Shown here: one piece after another, positions 5,998 through 8,916 of the stretch
Numbering within the stretch: position 1 is the first letter of the stretch
Layout: the number at the start of each line of letters is the position of its first letter
Assembly (NCBI GenBank): GCA_903894655.1
Contig: CAITQY010000197.1
Coordinates: forward strand, 1-8,916
Origin: an uncultured Gemmatimonadota bacterium
Lineage (GTDB): Bacteria; Gemmatimonadota; Gemmatimonadetes; Gemmatimonadales; Gemmatimonadaceae
Direction of reading: 5' to 3'
Length of the DNA stretch: 8,916 bases
Notes under the pieces: model-generated
Seen by the model: only the letters and a program-made list of their open reading frames with translations
Database searches by the model: none
What the model was told of the DNA's origin: nothing
Position numbers and translations under genes: made by a program

Positions 5998-8916
5998 GCC
6001 ACTGGCTCCGTACTACGGATAGCGCGACCAGCAGCGCGGCGTTCGGTGCGCCGCTCCAGCACCGCGTAGGCCGTGGGCAGCAGAAAGAACGTGACCAAGA
6101 GCGCGCTGATGCTGCCGCCAATGATACCGGCCGCCAGTGGCTGATACAGCGCGCCACCACTGCCCCACCCGAACACCAGCGGCAACACACCCGTCACCGT
6201 GGTAATCGACGTCATCGCAATGGCACGCAGACGCTGCTCACCGCCGCGAATGATCGCGTCATCGATACTGTGCCCGGCTTCGCGGAACTTGCGAATGGCA
6301 TCGAGCTTCACCACCGCTTCGTTGTCGGCCATGCCGATCATCACCACGATGCCGATCAAACTCACGGCGTTGAGCGACTGCCCGGTAAGCCACAAAAAGA
6401 TCACCGCACCGGCACCGGCCAGTGGCACGGTGAGCATGACCACCAGTGGAATCGTGAAGCTGGCGAACTCGCCGGCCAACACCAAAAACATGAGCAGCGC
6501 CGCCAACACCGCCACCAGCGTGAGTTCGTTGCTGGTACGCGCACGCTCGGCGTCGGCGCCACCCACCTGCCACGACACCCCAGCCGGCAGCGTGAGGGCC
6601 GCCATGCGCGACTGCACGTCGGTGGTGGCTTTGGCCGTGCCACCGCTTTCCACCAGCCCTTCAATGATCGTGACCGGGCGCTGCCCCACGCGCACCACTT
6701 CCAACGGCGCCCGCGTTTCGCGCACCTGCACCAGCTGCGCCAATGGCACCCCGCGCAACGGCGTTTTGAGCGCGGTCTCCAGCTCTTCATTGCGCAGTCC
6801 GGCGTAGCGCACCATGATCGGCGTGCGACGGTCGGTTTCGCGTAGCTCACTCGCACTCACCCCACCCAACGCGCCCGCCAACGCACTCGCCACCTGTTGC
6901 GGCACGATGTTGCGTTCGGCCATGCGCGCGCGCTCGAGCGACACTTCCACGATGGGCTGGGTGGCGGCAAAGGCATCGCGCACATCGGTGAGCGACGGCA
7001 CCGTTTGCATGGCCCGCCGCACGGTGTCGGCCCAGCGCTGCGATTCCACCAACGTGGGGGCCGACAGCTCGACGCGCACCAGCCGGCCTTCGCGGCCGAT
7101 CAGCGAACCGAACTCCGACTGCCCGGCCAAATCGATGGCCAACGCACCCTTGGCCAGGTCCGGCAGCTTCGCCCGCAACTGCTGCGCGAACTCGGCGGCA
7201 TCGGCACTTGGCGGCACCGGTACGATGAGCTGCGCGGTGGCACTCGAACCGGGATCGGCACCGGCCAGCACTTCCTCGTCGGTGGCCTTGCCTACCCGCG
7301 CGTAAATGCCCTTGGCACCGAGTGACCGCGCAGCGCCTTCCACGCGCGCCACCTGCGCGGCGGTCGCCTGAATGCTGGTGCCCTCGGGCAGTTGCACCGC
7401 CGCCACCAGCACGCCTTCATCTACGCGCGGCAAAATCTCCTTGGGCAGCGTGTAGATGAGCACCACCGTGACCGCCAACAGCGCGCCGGCCATGCCGAAT
7501 ACCGAGCGCGGATGCGCCAGCGACCAGCGCATGCCACCCTCGTACCACGCGGTGAGCGTGCGTCCCCACGCATCGAGGGTGCGGGCAATCGCCGACGGCT
7601 CCCGGGCCACTACGACCGGCGTAGGCGTGGCATTCGCCAGCTTGCGCCGCCCCACGATCATCACCGGCATCAGCGTGAGCGCCAACACCAGCGATGCCGC
7701 CACGGTGGTCACCACGCTCAAGCTCAAGTCGCGGAACAACGCCGCGGCGAGGCCGCGCACGAAGATGATGGGGCCAAACACCAGCACCGTGGTGAGCGTG
7801 CCGGCAAACAGCGGCGCCGCCACTTCATCGGTGCCCGTCACCGCCGCTTCCAACAGCGACATCCCCTCTTCACGCCGTCGCCCCACCGACTCGGCCACCA
7901 CGATCGCCGTATCCACCAACAAGCCGGTGCCCAACGCCAGGCCACCTAAACTCAAGACGTTGATGGACACATCGAGCGCCTGCAGCGCCACCAGCGCCAT
8001 CAGCACAGACAACGGCACCGTGATGCCGATGGCTAGCGACAACCGCCAATCGCGCAAAAACACGAAGATCACCAGCAGCGATAACAGCCCGCCGGCTACG
8101 ATTTCCTGGCCCAAGTTCGAAAGCGCATCCACCACGAAGTCGGCCTGCGCCGCCACCACGGTCATCGACACGCCGGGGAATTCCTTCTCCAGCTGGGCGA
8201 TGGCGTCGGTCATCCGACGCGTCACCGCCACGGTGTTGGAACCGGCGTCTTTGTATACGACCATGCCGATGGCCGACGCGCCATCGAGACGCGTGAGCGT
8301 TTGCGGATCGGCCAGCCCCAACGACACCGTGCCCACATCGCGCAGCGTGATGCCCGCTCCGACTTTCCCGATTGGTGTATCGAGGATCTCGGCCGGAGTG
8401 CGAAATTCCGTGAGCGCCCGCACCGAGAAGCGGAACTGCCCTTTGCGAATGGTGCCGCCGGCGCCCGTGGCATTCTCGGCCCGGATCGCGGCCGCCACGT
8501 CTTCCGGCGTGAGATCGAGCGCACGCAGCTTCTCGGGGTCGAGCTCCACGCGGATTTCATCGTCGGGTGCGCCCACCACCGCCACACTCGACACCCCTTC
8601 AATTTGCTCGAGCCGTCGTGCGTGCACTTCAGTGGCCGTGCGCGCCAAGCTGCGCAGGTCGCCCCCGCCTTGCGCCCGAGAATCCTTCGCCGCCTGCGAC
8701 GCTGATTGCTTAATGGCCAGCACCGCAATGGGCCGTTCACCCGGGTCGCTGGTGAGCAGCGTGGGGCGATCGGCGCGCTCGGGTAGCTGACTGCGCGCGG
8801 CGTCGAGTCGTTCACGCACCGACAGCACGGTGGCGCGCATGTCGGTGCCCCACTCGAAGCGCGCCGTGGTGGTCACTTCATTGTTGCGACTCACACTGCG
8901 CAACTCGGTCAGCCCC
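5994..8916 (-). CDS. RND efflux transporter permease subunit, N-terminus beyond the window
   Basis: 973 residues are visible from the right edge to the TGA at 5994; reading starts inside the first porter domain (GLTELRSVSRNNEVTT). By comparison with AcrB, about 65-70 residues including TM1 are outside the window, so no start codon is called. Visible parts, numbered from the first full codon: TM2-TM6 about 267-420 and TM7-TM12 about 471-950, with the second large porter domain between TM7 and TM8. TM4 keeps the signature G331-L-L-V-D335-T-A-I-V-V-A-E342: one aspartate, as in CusA-type pumps, where AcrB has two. The TM10 Lys940 position reads D864-N865-E866. TM11 has a canonical R-L-R-A-I-A-M-T stretch. 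Its stop overlaps the GTG start of the second RND gene, so the two are translationally coupled and probably form one pump. An adaptor and a TolC-like channel would be expected upstream, outside the window. Confidence 0.93.
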   Translation of the reverse strand, partial: GLTELRSVSRNNEVTTTARFEWGTDMRATVLSVRERLDAARSQLPERADRPTLLTSDPGERPIAVLAIKQSASQAAKDSRAQGGGDLRSLARTATEVHARRLEQIEGVSSVAVVGAPDDEIRVELDPEKLRALDLTPEDVAAAIRAENATGAGGTIRKGQFRFSVRALTEFRTPAEILDTPIGKVGAGITLRDVGTVSLGLADPQTLTRLDGASAIGMVVYKDAGSNTVAVTRRMTDAIAQLEKEFPGVSMTVVAAQADFVVDALSNLGQEIVAGGLLSLLVIFVFLRDWRLSLAIGITVPLSVLMALVALQALDVSINVLSLGGLALGTGLLVDTAIVVAESVGRRREEGMSLLEAAVTGTDEVAAPLFAGTLTTVLVFGPIIFVRGLAAALFRDLSLSVVTTVAASLVLALTLMPVMIVGRRKLANATPTPVVVAREPSAIARTLDAWGRTLTAWYEGGMRWSLAHPRSVFGMAGALLAVTVVLIYTLPKEILPRVDEGVLVAAVQLPEGTSIQATAAQVARVEGAARSLGAKGIYARVGKATDEEVLAGADPGSSATAQLIVPVPPSADAAEFAQQLRAKLPDLAKGALAIDLAGQSEFGSLIGREGRLVRVELSAPTLVESQRWADTVRRAMQTVPSLTDVRDAFAATQPIVEVSLERARMAERNIVPQQVASALAGALGGVSASELRETDRRTPIMVRYAGLRNEELETALKTPLRGVPLAQLVQVRETRAPLEVVRVGQRPVTIIEGLVESGGTAKATTDVQSRMAALTLPAGVSWQVGGADAERARTSNELTLVAVLAALLMFLVLAGEFASFTIPLVVMLTVPLAGAGAVIFLWLTGQSLNAVSLIGIVVMIGMADNEAVVKLDAIRKFREAGHSIDDAIIRGGEQRLRAIAMTSITTVTGVLPLVFGWGSGGALYQPLAAGIIGGSISALLVTFFLLPTAYAVLERRTERRAAGRAIRSTEPVA
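6006..6009 (-). promoter_or_regulatory. Ribosome binding site deciding the GTG start of the second RND gene
   Basis: GGAG on the minus strand, 8 bases before the GTG at 5997 and inside the last codons of the upstream RND gene. Together with the GTGA stop/start overlap it supports GTG as the true start and implies translational coupling. The resulting N-terminus (MIRFATHRPAVVW) matches the usual short cytoplasmic helix before TM1 of RND proteins. Confidence 0.6.

Noticed and set aside
7456..8790. 444-codon plus-strand open frame antisense to the upstream RND gene
   Set aside because: Ser/Thr/Ala/Arg-rich low-complexity peptide with no signal, hydrophobic core or motif; shadow of the opposite-strand coding frame.
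8901..8903. TTG at 8903 as start of the upstream RND gene
   Set aside because: The frame stays open to the window edge and the protein would begin inside the porter domain without TM1; the gene is truncated by the window.
5994..8916. Heavy-metal (CusA/CzcA) assignment for the upstream RND subunit because of its single TM4 aspartate
   Set aside because: I do not see the CusA methionine set in the porter domain; the TM4 pattern alone does not define metal specificity.

Overview
The window is dense, GC-rich bacterial chromosome. It holds three complete genes, one complete and one partial RND transporter gene, one gene fragment at the left edge, and one long palindromic repeat. Gram-negative traits are clear: RND pump subunits, a signal-peptide-bearing secreted protein and a lipoprotein cytochrome c. 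The style of the secreted 6-bladed propeller protein (a G-x-G-S-G-P-G-E-Y blade motif), the high GC and the mostly SD-less gene starts suggest Gemmatimonadota. That assignment rests on family recall and was not tested by a search.

Left part (1-2308, all minus strand, read right to left): an NADP-type beta-hydroxyacid dehydrogenase family oxidoreductase, then a secreted 6-bladed beta-propeller protein, then the first 29 codons of an unknown protein with an N-terminal hydrophobic segment. The gaps are 76 and 54 bases, so they could share a transcript, but no common pathway is evident. A plus-strand gene for a small lipoprotein cytochrome c (2388-2810) is divergent from the dehydrogenase.

Middle (2811-2928): a convergent intergenic gap almost filled by a ~99-base imperfect palindrome. 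Each arm is built of four GCAGAG-like units at 8-9 base steps, and the right arm runs into the stop codon of the RND gene.

Right part (2929-8916, minus strand): two RND permease subunits in tandem, translationally coupled by a GTGA overlap. The upstream subunit (5' end outside the window) keeps the first transmembrane-4 aspartate of the proton relay. The downstream subunit has lost both TM4 aspartates (Gln-Asn instead) and the TM10 lysine (Asn instead). The likely reading is a heteromeric efflux pump with one energised and one non-proton-translocating protomer type, in the general manner of MdtBC-like two-RND pumps. The periplasmic adaptor and outer-membrane channel genes would be expected beyond the right edge.

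I see no CRISPR array, insertion sequence, tRNA, rRNA or phage gene. The strongest leads are the relay-less RND subunit and the palindromic repeat. I see no clearly new multi-gene system.
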